From an uncultured Flavobacteriaceae bacterium (GTDB lineage Bacteria > Bacteroidota > Bacteroidia > Flavobacteriales > Flavobacteriaceae), in assembly GCA_947501845.1 (NCBI GenBank), contig CANMXP010000019.1, positions 29,788 to 93,787 of the forward strand: 64,000 bases of DNA. Reading direction: 5' to 3'. Each line of letters starts with the position of its first letter. The stretch's first letter is position 1. The position numbers and the translations under genes are program-made. Under the pieces are notes generated by a model. The model searched no databases. It worked only from the letters and a program-made list of their open reading frames with translations, and was not told the origin of the DNA. Of the stretch, positions 46,143-55,475 are shown piece by piece.

Positions 46143-47297
46143 ATGAAAATAAATCAATTGACCATATTAATTTTTAGCCTAATGTTGGTTGTCTCTTGTA
46201 GACAATATATGGAGAAGGAAACAACTAATTATCAATATTTTGATAAATCGGTATCTGACACTATCTCAACAGAAAATTTGATAGCCGTCACAGATGAAGA
46301 ACACCTTCAATATGGGGTAAGAGTAGCATATGTAAATGAAAAGAATGATACGATAATCCCGTTTGGAAAATATGCTTACTACGGAACAGATACTTTAGAG
46401 TATTATGCCAATGTTCTTGAACATCCAAATGACACTACATACAGAAGACTGATGGCAATAGACAGAAATCAGAATGTTTTGTTTGATGTTGTGGTGTTTA
46501 ATAATGGTCCGGAGCCTTTTGCTGAAGGGTTAACTAGGGTGATTCGAAACGGAAAAATGGGGTTTGCCAATAAATTTGGACAAGTCGTTATTCCTTGTGT
46601 ATATAATTTTGCCAAATCATTTAAAAACGGAAAAGCAGAAGTAACATACAATGCAACAGAATATTTAAATATGGACAAACACAAAAAAGTTGAAAGCGAT
46701 GAATGGTTTGTAATAGACAAAAAAGGAAACATATTAAAAAATGATTGCGATATTGACTATAATCTTGTTAAGAAAAATGATAGTATAATAGCATCTTTTG
46801 ACCTGAAAACTACTATGGAAGCAAGAACATGGTGGAATAGGTGGGGTAGCATGAATGAACCAAACTTAAAAGAGGAAACTACTGAATCATATCGTTTAAC
46901 TACAATACATGGTGATGGAGGTATAACAGTTATTAGAATCCAAAAGAACAAAAAAACCATCAAGCTAATAGAAAAACTGCAGTTAGCAACAACAAAATAT
47001 AGACCTGACCCCGAAGACATTTTCACAGATTATTCTGAAAGAAATTTAAAAGCTAATGAATGGAATGACTTTGTTGAGCTGGTAAACCAAATGAATTTTT
47101 GGACAATGCCTGCTAAAATTGATAATACAATACTGGTGAACAATGATTCTCCTTTTCTGTTGTTAGAAGGAATTACGCCCGAACATAATAATTGTACAAA
47201 AAGAAATTATCATATGGTTATTCGCGAGTCACCAATAGATAGAGCAACAAACTTTAAAAGGTTATATGACAAAATATATGAGCTTAGTAATAAATAA
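46143..47297 (+). CDS. WG-repeat lipoprotein
   Basis: This 384-residue lipoprotein (lipobox LVVSCR, Cys about 19) has at least two WG-type repeats (FAEGLTRVIRNGKMGFANKF, then FGQVVIPCVYNFAKSFKNGK). After WFVIDKKGNIL comes an unrelated C-terminal region (about 240-384) with a mixed alpha/beta pattern. WG repeats form surface beta modules of unknown ligand. I cannot assign a role. Confidence 0.75.
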   Translation: MKINQLTILIFSLMLVVSCRQYMEKETTNYQYFDKSVSDTISTENLIAVTDEEHLQYGVRVAYVNEKNDTIIPFGKYAYYGTDTLEYYANVLEHPNDTTYRRLMAIDRNQNVLFDVVVFNNGPEPFAEGLTRVIRNGKMGFANKFGQVVIPCVYNFAKSFKNGKAEVTYNATEYLNMDKHKKVESDEWFVIDKKGNILKNDCDIDYNLVKKNDSIIASFDLKTTMEARTWWNRWGSMNEPNLKEETTESYRLTTIHGDGGITVIRIQKNKKTIKLIEKLQLATTKYRPDPEDIFTDYSERNLKANEWNDFVELVNQMNFWTMPAKIDNTILVNNDSPFLLLEGITPEHNNCTKRNYHMVIRESPIDRATNFKRLYDKIYELSNK

Positions 47298-47381
47298 AAA
47301 GAGGAAACAGTCTTGATAGAAAACTCTAATCTGTTATTGAGACTTGAATAAACTGTTTGCCAAAAATATAAAAGAGTAAAA

Positions 47382-48419
47382 ATGAATACATTTTCAGAAT
47401 ACGAGAAAATGCCCCGTAATTTTGAAAAATTAGGGTTAAATGTCCGTGATTTTGCAAAAATGGAAAAGCTTCAATGGGTTGTTACTGAAAAAGTTCATGG
47501 CGCAAATTTTAGTTTTGTTTACGAAAATGGGAACTTAAAATATGCGAAGAGAAAAGAGTATTTATCTTGGAATGATGACTTTTTTGGTTTTCAGCTTGTG
47601 ATAAACAACATAGAGAATGCTATTATACAACTATTCGAAGATTTAAGCTTCAAAATAAAAGCCACTAAATATATAGTTTACGGAGAGCTTTTTGGTGGAG
47701 AATATCCGCACCCTTCTGTAGAATCTATTCCCGATGTGCAAGCTATTCAAACAGGAGTATATTATACACCAACAATCAATTTTTGTGCCTTTGATATTGC
47801 CATGGAAACAGATGGTATACAAACCAAATTATATCTAGACTATGAATCATCTCTCTCTTACTTTGAAAAGCACAACGTATTTCATGCTAAACCCTTATTT
47901 ATTGGAAAGTTTGGAGAAGCCTTAAATTTTAATACAAGAATTAACTCGATTATACCTAAACAACTAAAACTCCCTGAAATAAAAGAAAACCTAATAGAAG
48001 GCGTAGTCATAAAACCTTTTAATCAGATTGATTATAAATTAATTTCTTCAAGGCCAATAGTTAAATTAAAAAACAAAGAATTTGACGAAGAAAAGAAATA
48101 TCATCAAGCCGAAAAATGGACATACATTCCCAATATTTCATCCAAATCAGAAGATTTATCTTTCTTATTAGATGAATTAAGAGATTATATCACTGTAAAC
48201 AGATTACAAAGTGCTGTATCTAAGATAGGAGCATTAAACTTTACTAATGAGAAGAGAGTAGCTGATATTGAATCTGAATTCTTTAGAGATATATTAGTTG
48301 ACTTTAATGAAGACAATGAGAATCTTCTGGATGAGCTATCTAATGATGAAAAAAAATGGATTGATGAGAGAGTTTATGCTGAAATAAAGAAAATAATAAT
48401 TTCTCTTAAAACGATTTGA
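47382..48419 (+). CDS. Rnl2-type RNA ligase family protein
   Basis: This 345-residue protein has the nucleotidyltransferase motifs of ATP-dependent RNA ligases. Motif I is TEKVHGANFSF (KxHG with the adenylated Lys near residue 34), motif III/IIIa lies around YVYGELFGGEYP in the form IVYGELFGGEYP, motif IV is EGVVIKP (about 207-213) and motif V RPIVKLKN (about 225-232). A helical C-terminal extension (about 245-345) follows, as in T4 Rnl2-like enzymes. It would seal nicked RNA. It stands alone among lipoproteins in the island, so an accessory RNA-repair role is inferred. Confidence 0.85.
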   Translation: MNTFSEYEKMPRNFEKLGLNVRDFAKMEKLQWVVTEKVHGANFSFVYENGNLKYAKRKEYLSWNDDFFGFQLVINNIENAIIQLFEDLSFKIKATKYIVYGELFGGEYPHPSVESIPDVQAIQTGVYYTPTINFCAFDIAMETDGIQTKLYLDYESSLSYFEKHNVFHAKPLFIGKFGEALNFNTRINSIIPKQLKLPEIKENLIEGVVIKPFNQIDYKLISSRPIVKLKNKEFDEEKKYHQAEKWTYIPNISSKSEDLSFLLDELRDYITVNRLQSAVSKIGALNFTNEKRVADIESEFFRDILVDFNEDNENLLDELSNDEKKWIDERVYAEIKKIIISLKTI

Positions 48420-48546
48420 AATGAATACCATAAGATATTCTACAATTTTTAAATTTGTTTTTTTTTGGGTGTTTATTTTCTCAAACTAGAAAAGGCATTA
48501 ATATGAATGGAAAATATAGTAGCCATACAAGATTGTTAGTGGCAAT

Positions 48547-49386
48547 ATGAATCAACATCACGTAAAATCGAAATATTTGAAAAATAAAACAGATATAAAT
48601 GAATACTATAGAATTCCTATTCTTGACGGATTAGAATTGCTAAATGCCAAATCTTGTGTACTTGATTTTCCTTTTCATGCTCATGACTCATTCAACATTT
48701 CGTTAATTCTAAAAAATACTTTTAATACCAAACTTACAGATAGATTTTTAAAAGCACCTGTTGGAACAATTTGTATTACTAATGCCAAAGAAGTTCACGC
48801 TACCCCTTGCGACAATCTTATTGGGAATTCATTTTTCACATTCTATGTCTCACCAGACGTAATTAAAAAACTAAACAACGGTCAAGATGTGTTTTTTAAA
48901 GACAACATCATCTATGACCAGAAAATATTTAGCGAACTTTATCTTTTATCACTTAACTTCAAAAAAAGTGATATTCAGTTTGAGAAGAGGCTAAAATCGG
49001 CGTTGACCTCAATAATTTCAAAATATTCATACAACAAAGAAAATAGCTACGGAACAAAACAACTTTTTCAAAGTTTTATCAATAATACATCTTTTGATAC
49101 TTTCTCATTAAACAAAACAGCTTCGCAATTTGGAATGAGTAAATACAAATTCATACGGTTGTTCAAGCAAGAAACAGGACTGACACCTAACAGCTTTATT
49201 CTTCTAAAAAAAATTGAGCAAAGCAAAGAAATGTTGAAAAATGGAAATCCAATATTTGATGTTGCTATCGACTGTGGTTTTTATGACAACTCTCATTTCT
49301 ATAAAAACTTTAAGCGATTCATTGGAGTTAATCCATTGGAATTCCAAAATGCTTTCTTCTCTGTTTGGTGCAATATTTTACAATAG
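48547..49386 (+). CDS. AraC-family regulator with cupin-like sensor
   Basis: This 279-residue regulator has an N-terminal cupin-type arm (DFPFHAHDSFNISLIL, about 38-53) and a C-terminal AraC helix-turn-helix pair (about 180-270: ASQFGMSKYKFIRLFKQETG, DCGFYDNSHFYKNFKRFIG). It is unrelated in detail to the paralogous pair at 30292 and 33908. It lies 46 bp upstream of a serine hydrolase gene and may control it. A half attC-like end (GTTAGTGGCAA, 48536-48546) directly precedes its start. Confidence 0.9.
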   Translation: MNQHHVKSKYLKNKTDINEYYRIPILDGLELLNAKSCVLDFPFHAHDSFNISLILKNTFNTKLTDRFLKAPVGTICITNAKEVHATPCDNLIGNSFFTFYVSPDVIKKLNNGQDVFFKDNIIYDQKIFSELYLLSLNFKKSDIQFEKRLKSALTSIISKYSYNKENSYGTKQLFQSFINNTSFDTFSLNKTASQFGMSKYKFIRLFKQETGLTPNSFILLKKIEQSKEMLKNGNPIFDVAIDCGFYDNSHFYKNFKRFIGVNPLEFQNAFFSVWCNILQ

Positions 49387-49432
49387 AAACGAATTTTAAA
49401 TCTTCATCTTTGCTTACCGTAAAACCAATAAA

Positions 49433-50827
49433 ATGAAAATTTATCTTTCAATAATATTTGCACTAATATCTATTATTACATTCTCACAAAAAAAAGAATA
49501 TGAGGTTGGAGATTTAGAGAGCAAACTCGATTCTTTAGTTACAAAGACAATGGAATCCGAACATATTCCTGGAGCTTCCTTTATCATTGTAAAAGATGGA
49601 AAAACCTTGCTCAAAAAAGGTTACGGATACACCACTTTAGGGAAAAACTCAAAACCTATTAATCCTGATTCTACAATTTTTAGAGTTGGTTCAATAACAA
49701 AAACCTTTACAGCAACCGCACTTCTTCAACTTAAAGATAGAAACCTAATTAACTTAAATAAAGATGTCAATCAGTATTTAAAATCAGTCAAAGTCCCATC
49801 AACATATGATGAACCAGTAACAGCTTCTCACCTTTTAACTCATAGTGCAGGATTTGATGAATTAAGAGGCAGAGTAATTTACGAAAAAGACCAACAAATA
49901 CCTTTAGAAAATTTTCTTGATAAAAAACTAATACGACTACGAAAACCAGGAACTGTCTCAGCATATTCAACTTTTGGAATTGCACTTGCTGGATTATTAG
50001 TTCAAGATATTAGCGAACTTACTCTCGAAGAATATATGGAAAAGAATATTTGGAAACCGCTTGGTATGTCAATGACGAGTATAGAATTACCAAAGAGTCA
50101 AGAAAATAATTTATCAATAGGTTACGAATATATAAATGGCATCAACGTTCCACAACCTTGGGAATGGTATCATACTTATCCTGCTTCCTCAATTAATAGT
50201 ACAACCGCAGATATGGGAAAGTATCTACAAATGTATATTAATCATGGTGTATTCAATGATAATAGAATTTTAAAAACAGAAACTGCTTTGTCCATGCAAA
50301 CGCAACAACTCTCTGTTAATAAGGAAGTATTTGGTTTCGCGTATGGTTTTTACGAAAAAAATCAATTTGGACTTAAAGCATTTAATCACGGAGGAGATAT
50401 GTTAGGCTATAGCTCTTTCATAACGTTAGTTCCAGAAATTAATTTGGGAATTTTTGTTGTTCACCATCACGAGAATACAAATTTGAGAAATAAAGTTATA
50501 TCTCAAGTATTAAAGCATTTTGGAACTGAAAATATAATTAATCCAAATCCCGAAAGAATGCATAATGATGTTTCCGAATTTACTGGAAATTATAAATGGA
50601 TGTCTACTTGCTATACTTGTTCTAATAGTGAACAGCAAACAACTTATAAACTTACAGCAAATGATGATAACACATTATCAGGATTTGGAAGGAAATTTTA
50701 TCAAGTAGAGCCATTTCTATTCAAAAGTTATGATGGAAAAAGAATTATGGGATTTACGAAAAATGAAAACGGAAAAATAAAATATATGTCTTTAGGAAAT
50801 GTGAACGCTTTTGAGAAAGTGGAATAA
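49433..50827 (+). CDS. secreted beta-lactamase-family serine hydrolase
   Basis: This 464-residue class C beta-lactamase/penicillin-binding-like hydrolase has a signal peptide (IIFALISIITFS). The nucleophile motif SITK lies in FRVGSITKTFTA (about 86-97), the YST motif replaces YxN (about residue 178), and the late HGGDMLGYSS corresponds to the KTG/HxG site. A C-terminal lipocalin-like tail follows (about 370-464). Family members are D-peptidases, esterases or beta-lactamases, and sequence alone does not tell which. It forms a two-gene unit with the AraC gene, ending in an attC-like palindrome. Confidence 0.85.
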   Translation: MKIYLSIIFALISIITFSQKKEYEVGDLESKLDSLVTKTMESEHIPGASFIIVKDGKTLLKKGYGYTTLGKNSKPINPDSTIFRVGSITKTFTATALLQLKDRNLINLNKDVNQYLKSVKVPSTYDEPVTASHLLTHSAGFDELRGRVIYEKDQQIPLENFLDKKLIRLRKPGTVSAYSTFGIALAGLLVQDISELTLEEYMEKNIWKPLGMSMTSIELPKSQENNLSIGYEYINGINVPQPWEWYHTYPASSINSTTADMGKYLQMYINHGVFNDNRILKTETALSMQTQQLSVNKEVFGFAYGFYEKNQFGLKAFNHGGDMLGYSSFITLVPEINLGIFVVHHHENTNLRNKVISQVLKHFGTENIINPNPERMHNDVSEFTGNYKWMSTCYTCSNSEQQTTYKLTANDDNTLSGFGRKFYQVEPFLFKSYDGKRIMGFTKNENGKIKYMSLGNVNAFEKVE

Positions 50828-50835
50828 AAACTGCC

Positions 50836-50944
50836 GGTAGCACACATATAAAACATAGCTATTAAAAGCTTTGGCTAAGTGTATAATCCGAAAGGTCAGC
50901 GTCTATTTACAGGCTACGTTTCATATACCAACTGTTGGCAACAC
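50836..50944 (+). repeat. attC-like nested palindrome after serine hydrolase gene
   Basis: The left end GGTAGCACACATATAAAACA and right end CATATACCAACTGTTGGCAA frame a 109-bp site. ATATAAAACATAGC pairs with GCTACGTTTCATAT in 12 of 14 positions. The AAAACATAGCT arm is the same as in the minus-strand site 14155-14224. It begins 8 bp after the stop codon, as there. Confidence 0.6.
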
Positions 50945-50987
50945 TAAAAAGAAAAAATGAACAAAGAAAAGTTTAAATTTTAATATC

Positions 50988-51049
50988 GGTAACTATTATG
51001 AAACATATAAAAAAATGCATAACAATTTGTTTCGCACCAAACGTTGTAG
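50988..51049 (+). repeat. second attC-like palindrome
   Basis: GGTAACTATTATGAAACATA at the left and TTGTTTCGCACCAAACGTTG at the right pair through TGAAACA/TTGTTTC-type arms and end in AACGTTGTAG, like the 13404-13596 site. Between this and the previous palindrome only about 43 bp remain, too short for a gene. This is like an empty or eroded cassette. Confidence 0.45.
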
Positions 51050-51064
51050 AAATTACTAAAAAAG

Positions 51065-51433
51065 ATGTTTTATAGATTTACTAGTAGTATTTTGTTTTGC
51101 TTATTTCTTATGAGCTGTGAGACATCTCCAGAAAGAGAATTAATACATCATGAATTTAACTCAGGAATATTTAGAATTACGTATCGCGAACCAGGAGCCC
51201 CTTTTTCTCCCCATCATATGACTTTGAGTTACACAGATAGCCTTAGTAAAACTGTATTTGAAAAGAAGACAGAATTATTCAATGACGGAAAAAATTTGAC
51301 TCATTATAATGTCAAGATTCAAAAGGTTAATGGAAGTATTGAATTTGTATTGATAGGAGAAGAACAGAAACCAGAACATTGGGAGTTACACCCACTATCT
51401 GGATTTGAAAAACTAACAAAACCTACTTTTTAA
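51065..51433 (+). CDS. small hypothetical lipoprotein
   Basis: This 122-residue lipoprotein (lipobox LFLMSCETS, Cys 18) has a beta-rich mature part (IFRITYREPGAPFSPHHMTL, later VNGSIEFVLIGEEQ). No family recognised. It lies 15 bp after the second attC-like palindrome and 12 bp before another lipoprotein gene, with which it may be cotranscribed. Confidence 0.65.
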   Translation: MFYRFTSSILFCLFLMSCETSPERELIHHEFNSGIFRITYREPGAPFSPHHMTLSYTDSLSKTVFEKKTELFNDGKNLTHYNVKIQKVNGSIEFVLIGEEQKPEHWELHPLSGFEKLTKPTF

Positions 51434-51445
51434 AATGAAATTACG

Positions 51446-52360
51446 ATGAGAACAGCTTTACATAACATACTACTATTACTAGTTGTTTTGACAACTTTAG
51501 CTTGTAATGATGACAACACCAATATTGTCGTAACTGGGCAAATAATTGACGAAATAACAGGCAAACCCATTCCGAACGCTGAAGTACTTGTTCATTGTTG
51601 GTATCGTCATAGTGTTGATGACAATTCACTAGAGGAAGAAACGCTAACAACGGATAACTATGGCTGGTATGAAACTAAGTTTAGTAAGGGACATAGAATT
51701 GATGTGGCCTCTATAGCAAATGATTATCAACCAAGTAGGAGCCATAATAAACTTAAAAACAATGTAATTGAAGTTAATTTGAAACTACGTAGAATAAAAG
51801 AAAATCCTACTTTAAATAGTAATGTTTTGTATTACGACCCTTCATATCTTAAAGTTCGTATTCCTGCAGTTAAAAATGGAGAAAGTATGGATTTTGGTAA
51901 TGCGCAGACATTCGGTTTCGATTTTAAATCCTTAAAGACTAATTCTGATACCACACAAACTGACCTTTGGTATAAAATTGAGAACAAAGAAGGGTTGCCT
52001 TCAACAATCGTAACTTCCCATAACGGAGGATTAATTCCAATATTTAGCAATGAACTTAAATCCTCTTTTGTTTATGACTTGCTTTATGAAAAGACTACCG
52101 CACCAGTAATAGGTTATGTTTCTTTATACAAATTAACAGGTAAGGAAAAAGGTTTTTTTATTCGTTGTAGAAATGGGAATTATGGGAAGATGATTTTTGG
52201 AGGAGAAGAACTTAGCGTAAGTATACCAGATGGACAAGGAGGTTATTACAAAGAGTTCGGAAAAGATATTATTTGTTTATATCAGTCAAACGGAACAACA
52301 GATTTAACCTATCCTCAAACGGATATTGATTTAAAAAGCTTTCTACGAGGTTTTTTTTAA
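51446..52360 (+). CDS. lipoprotein with carboxypeptidase regulatory-like domain
   Basis: This 304-residue lipoprotein (lipobox TTLACNDD) has an N-terminal carboxypeptidase-regulatory-like beta-sandwich (about 28-118: VVTGQIIDEITGKPIPNAEV, then TTDNYGWYETKF). Bacteroidota often use this module on surface proteins. The remaining 185 residues are a beta-rich domain I cannot name. It is close to its neighbours on both sides (12 and 10 bp), consistent with one transcript from 51065 to 52856. Confidence 0.75.
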   Translation: MRTALHNILLLLVVLTTLACNDDNTNIVVTGQIIDEITGKPIPNAEVLVHCWYRHSVDDNSLEEETLTTDNYGWYETKFSKGHRIDVASIANDYQPSRSHNKLKNNVIEVNLKLRRIKENPTLNSNVLYYDPSYLKVRIPAVKNGESMDFGNAQTFGFDFKSLKTNSDTTQTDLWYKIENKEGLPSTIVTSHNGGLIPIFSNELKSSFVYDLLYEKTTAPVIGYVSLYKLTGKEKGFFIRCRNGNYGKMIFGGEELSVSIPDGQGGYYKEFGKDIICLYQSNGTTDLTYPQTDIDLKSFLRGFF

Positions 52361-52370
52361 AAAGACAAAA

Positions 52371-52856
52371 ATGAAAACTTTTGAGAAAATTAAAAACTTA
52401 ATAATTACTATTCTAAAGAGTGTAGCTAAGACTTTTTTATTTACTCTGTTAATTCCTTTCATAATAATTCTTTTTCCTGTAAAATGTTTTTGGTGGAAAA
52501 AGTTTGAAAAAAAATATGCCAATTTTCTAAATGTAAATCATGGAAAAAATTTCTTTTGTTACAACAATAGGAGCAATTCTAAAACTTATATAGAAGAAAA
52601 TATAATCCCAGAACTATCCCATAGAATTGAGATAGTATATCTCAACGGAAAAGAAATTAAATCAGATTACAACATTGAGTTTATCTCGGAATCTCTATAC
52701 AAATTAAAGACCTACAATAGATTTCCTCATTTAATGAAAATTAGGAATGGAAAATTAATTGATATGTCAATTAATAATTCATTTTATAACGTATTTAATA
52801 TGAAGAAACCTAAAATAGAATTATTGCATGAGATTCATCAATTTTTTAAATATTGA
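52371..52856 (+). CDS. hypothetical membrane-anchored protein
   Basis: This 161-residue basic protein has one N-terminal membrane helix (about 18-38, TFLFTLLIPFIIILFPV) and a soluble part rich in Asn, Lys and Tyr. The family is not recognised. Its region 57-150 has a decayed second copy at 53637-53884 in which the frame is broken. This shows local duplication around the lipocalin-like gene. Confidence 0.65.
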   Translation: MKTFEKIKNLIITILKSVAKTFLFTLLIPFIIILFPVKCFWWKKFEKKYANFLNVNHGKNFFCYNNRSNSKTYIEENIIPELSHRIEIVYLNGKEIKSDYNIEFISESLYKLKTYNRFPHLMKIRNGKLIDMSINNSFYNVFNMKKPKIELLHEIHQFFKY

Positions 52857-53195
52857 AAATAGGCACGTCTCCGTATCGACAAATTTTCTTAAAGTTTTTA
52901 TAGTGTCCATTTTATACAAGACTTGATTTAGTATAGCAACTAGATTTGCCGATTCATTAAATTAAAAAATAGATGTATTAGGTACTTCGAATACACTTCA
53001 TATTTTTGAGAAAGAAAGGCTTCCAAGAGATAAGTATCTTATAAATTTTGAAGCTGTATTTCCATATTGATTTTATGTTATTTGCATAAACTCAAAAAGA
53101 AGTGTTTTGAATACAATAAAATATTATTAGAAGACGTTGTTTTTTTACTTTTTGTCCCACTAATTTAATACGTAAACTTAAAACCTTATTTAGAT
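52857..53195. other. intergenic stretch with shared motif and a possible coding fragment
   Basis: The stretch contains the third copy of the shared motif (52904-52924). From 52966 to 53070 an ATG-less open frame reads LGTSNTLHIFEKERLPRDKY and on to a stop, which looks like a scrap of a coding sequence, but I cannot name it. The remaining bases before the gene at 53196 show nothing else. Confidence 0.4.
52904..52924 (+). promoter_or_regulatory. shared upstream motif, copy 3
   Basis: This copy differs at one position (A for G: GTCCATTTTATACAAGACTT) from the copies behind the two AraC genes and has the same CCGATTCATT tail. No AraC gene is adjacent. The next gene starts 271 bp downstream, so the original target may have been lost or be the fragment at 52966-53070. 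Confidence 0.55.
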
Positions 53196-53630
53196 ATGAA
53201 AAAGCCTTTTTTATTGTGTATCCTACTTACAACAATTGCATTTACCTCCTGTAAAAATGATGATGATGATAAGATTAATAACTCCATAGTAGGTGCTTGG
53301 AAATTAGCAAATGCGACTGATGCAGATGGTGCCCCAATTAATCTGCTGGATTGCGAGAAAAATACAGTATATACATTTACAGATAATACTTTTAGTCAAA
53401 GAACTTTTGAAGCAAATCAGGACAGAACAGATTGTTTACCTGTAGCAGAGAGTTCTACTAGTTATAGAACTAATGGAGATAAAATTGAATTTCTTGATGC
53501 CCAAGGTGCTGTGGTTGTCTCTGATGAATCAGAATTTACTTTCTCTGTAGCAGCAGACAAATTAGAAATTATAGATACAGACCCTTCGACCGGAAATGTT
53601 GTTATAGAAAGGTTTTTTGATAGACAATAA
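53196..53630 (+). CDS. lipocalin-like lipoprotein
   Basis: This 144-residue lipoprotein (lipobox AFTSCKNDDDD) has the short beta-barrel pattern of Bacteroidota lipocalin-like proteins. GAWKLANATDADG follows the anchor, then YTFTDNTFSQRTFE, and a DKLEIIDT strand closes the fold. Two cysteines (CEKN and DCLP) could form a disulfide. The ligand is unknown. It sits between a membrane-protein gene and its decayed partial copy, so it may have been inserted along with that duplication. Confidence 0.78.
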   Translation: MKKPFLLCILLTTIAFTSCKNDDDDKINNSIVGAWKLANATDADGAPINLLDCEKNTVYTFTDNTFSQRTFEANQDRTDCLPVAESSTSYRTNGDKIEFLDAQGAVVVSDESEFTFSVAADKLEIIDTDPSTGNVVIERFFDRQ

Positions 53631-53636
53631 TCATAT

Positions 53637-53884
53637 TTCTTTTGTTATAACAATAGGAGCAACTCTAAAACATACATAGAAGAAAATATAATCCCTAAAC
53701 TTACTAATACAATTGAAATAGTATGTCTAAACGGAAAAGAAATTGAATAAGATTACGACATTGAATTTTTATCGGAATCTCTATATAAATTAAAGAATTA
53801 CAGTAGATTTCCTCACTTAATGAAAGTTAGAAATAGAAAATTAATTGATAAGTCAATTAATTTTCTATTTTATACTGTTAAATA
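53637..53884 (+). pseudogene. decayed partial copy of the 52371-52856 gene
   Basis: The DNA aligns with 52549-52800 of the upstream gene (for example AACAATAGGAGCAA and GAAGAAAATATAATCCC are shared). It has no start and has an in-frame TAA after CLNGKEIE (about 53747-53749). It represents a truncated duplicate. 53885-54100, between it and the integrase, holds no recognisable gene. Confidence 0.78.
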
Positions 53885-54100
53885 AACACAAATCTGAAAC
53901 GGAATTATTGAATGAAGTCTATCTTTTTTTTTGAGGATTGAAATAGATTATGTGTCATCAAAGTTTTCTCTTAGAAATAATATGATATTTGACTTTAGAG
54001 ATTTACCTCTAATCAAAATAGCGAAATTATATATGTGTAGCTTTTCTATGAAATAAGAATGCTGTTTTTGTAAAGTCTTAGTATGCAAAAAAGGATAATG

Positions 54101-55342
54101 TTAAATAATAACTTCATTTAAGTTCTTATTCATTGAAAGCTTATTTCTCAGAGCTTTCATATCATCACTAACTTTTCTATCTAAAATTTTCGCATAATGT
54201 TGAGTTGTTCTTAAAGATTTATGACCTAGCATTTTACTAACAGATTCAATAGGCACGCCATTAGTAAGCGTAACAGTAGTGGCAAAAGTATGGCGTGCTA
54301 AGTGAAACGTTAAGTTCTTGTTGATTTCACATAAATCTGCAATCTCCTTTAAATACGCATTCATCTTTTGATTACTAAGAACAGGTAACAATCTATTTTC
54401 TGTTAATAAATTAGACTGACTGGCATATTTTTCGATTAGAGCATCCGCGGTTGGTAGTATTGGGATATTACTACGAGTATCTGTTTTAGTCCTTTTAATT
54501 TTAATCCATTTATCACCATCAATACCAATAACAATATCGTCTTTAGATAGTTTTTTGACATCTGCATATGCTAAACCTGTAAAACAGCAAAAAATAAAAA
54601 TATCTTTTACTTGGTCTAAACGTTCAGTATGCAATTCCTTTTCCACCATTTTTTGAATTTCCTCCTCTGTTAAAAACTCTCTATCTACAGTTTTTAACTT
54701 CGCTTTCCAATGAAGAAAAGGATCTTTATCAATCCAATCATTTGCAAAAGCAATTCGAATTATCTTTTTAAAATTAGTAATGTATTTAATGGCTGTATTA
54801 TGTCCACAGTTCCTTTCGGTTTTTAAATAGTATTCAAATCCACTTATAAATTTATGGTCAACACTTTTAACTAAAACATCTTTAACTCGATACTCTTTTT
54901 GAATATATTCAGAGACATGCTTTTTAGCTGTTCTGTAACGTTCTGCTGTTCCTGCAGCAAAGTCACTACCAACAAGTTTATTAACTTTCTTATTGTGTTC
55001 TTCAAAAATTTCTAATAGCATTCGCTTATCAGAGTCTTTACCTAAATAAGAATCCCTAAGTGAGATTGCAGTAACAGGTTTGCCTTCAGATACATATTGT
55101 TGTTCAATAGTATATATCTTATTTTTGATTGTACTGATATATCTATTAATATTTAGAGATTCTTCAGAACTCCCACGAGCCATATTCATATCAGAGTTCC
55201 ATTTGTCAACTAATACTTTGCGCCTAATGCTTAATTCGGCTCGTTGTCCATTTAGAGTTATTCTGAGGTAAATGTTTGCTTTACCATTATTATCTGCTTT
55301 ACACTTTTTAATATAAAAAAGTAATGAAAATGAATTGTTCAT
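54101..55342 (-). CDS. int: tyrosine recombinase (phage-type integrase)
   Basis: This full-length integrase of about 413 residues has a Bacteroidota arm-binding N-terminus (ARM/DUF: ITLNGQRAELSIRRKVLVDK), a SAM-like core-binding domain (about 95-200) and a catalytic domain. The family's TGLAYADVKKL box (about 275), HLARHTFAT with the HxxR pair (about 350) and LGHKSLRTTQHYAKI with the nucleophile Tyr (about 385) are present. I start it at the ATG at 55342. The longer frame only adds leader. It lies 239 bp from tRNA-Ser, between the two att copies, and should catalyse integration at the tRNA 3' end. Confidence 0.93.
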   Translation of the reverse strand: MNNSFSLLFYIKKCKADNNGKANIYLRITLNGQRAELSIRRKVLVDKWNSDMNMARGSSEESLNINRYISTIKNKIYTIEQQYVSEGKPVTAISLRDSYLGKDSDKRMLLEIFEEHNKKVNKLVGSDFAAGTAERYRTAKKHVSEYIQKEYRVKDVLVKSVDHKFISGFEYYLKTERNCGHNTAIKYITNFKKIIRIAFANDWIDKDPFLHWKAKLKTVDREFLTEEEIQKMVEKELHTERLDQVKDIFIFCCFTGLAYADVKKLSKDDIVIGIDGDKWIKIKRTKTDTRSNIPILPTADALIEKYASQSNLLTENRLLPVLSNQKMNAYLKEIADLCEINKNLTFHLARHTFATTVTLTNGVPIESVSKMLGHKSLRTTQHYAKILDRKVSDDMKALRNKLSMNKNLNEVII

Positions 55343-55475
55343 AGTATTTCTTGTATATTTCTCTATTAAATTACAAAAAATAAAATAAAAAATAATTAAC
55401 ACAAAGCCTTTATTTATGGGGTTTTTGATATTATTCGGGGTCAGTTGAAGAAAGGTATAAGTGACCCCGAATTAG

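Noticed and set aside
52966..53070. Open frame of 34 codons as a gene
   Set aside because: It has no start codon and is short. It is kept only as a possible coding scrap in the intergenic description.
54101..55342. Integrase as an integron integrase for the attC-like sites
   Set aside because: It has the phage/conjugative-transposon domain plan of Bacteroidota and lies at a tRNA. I see no sign of the extra helix region specific to integron integrases.
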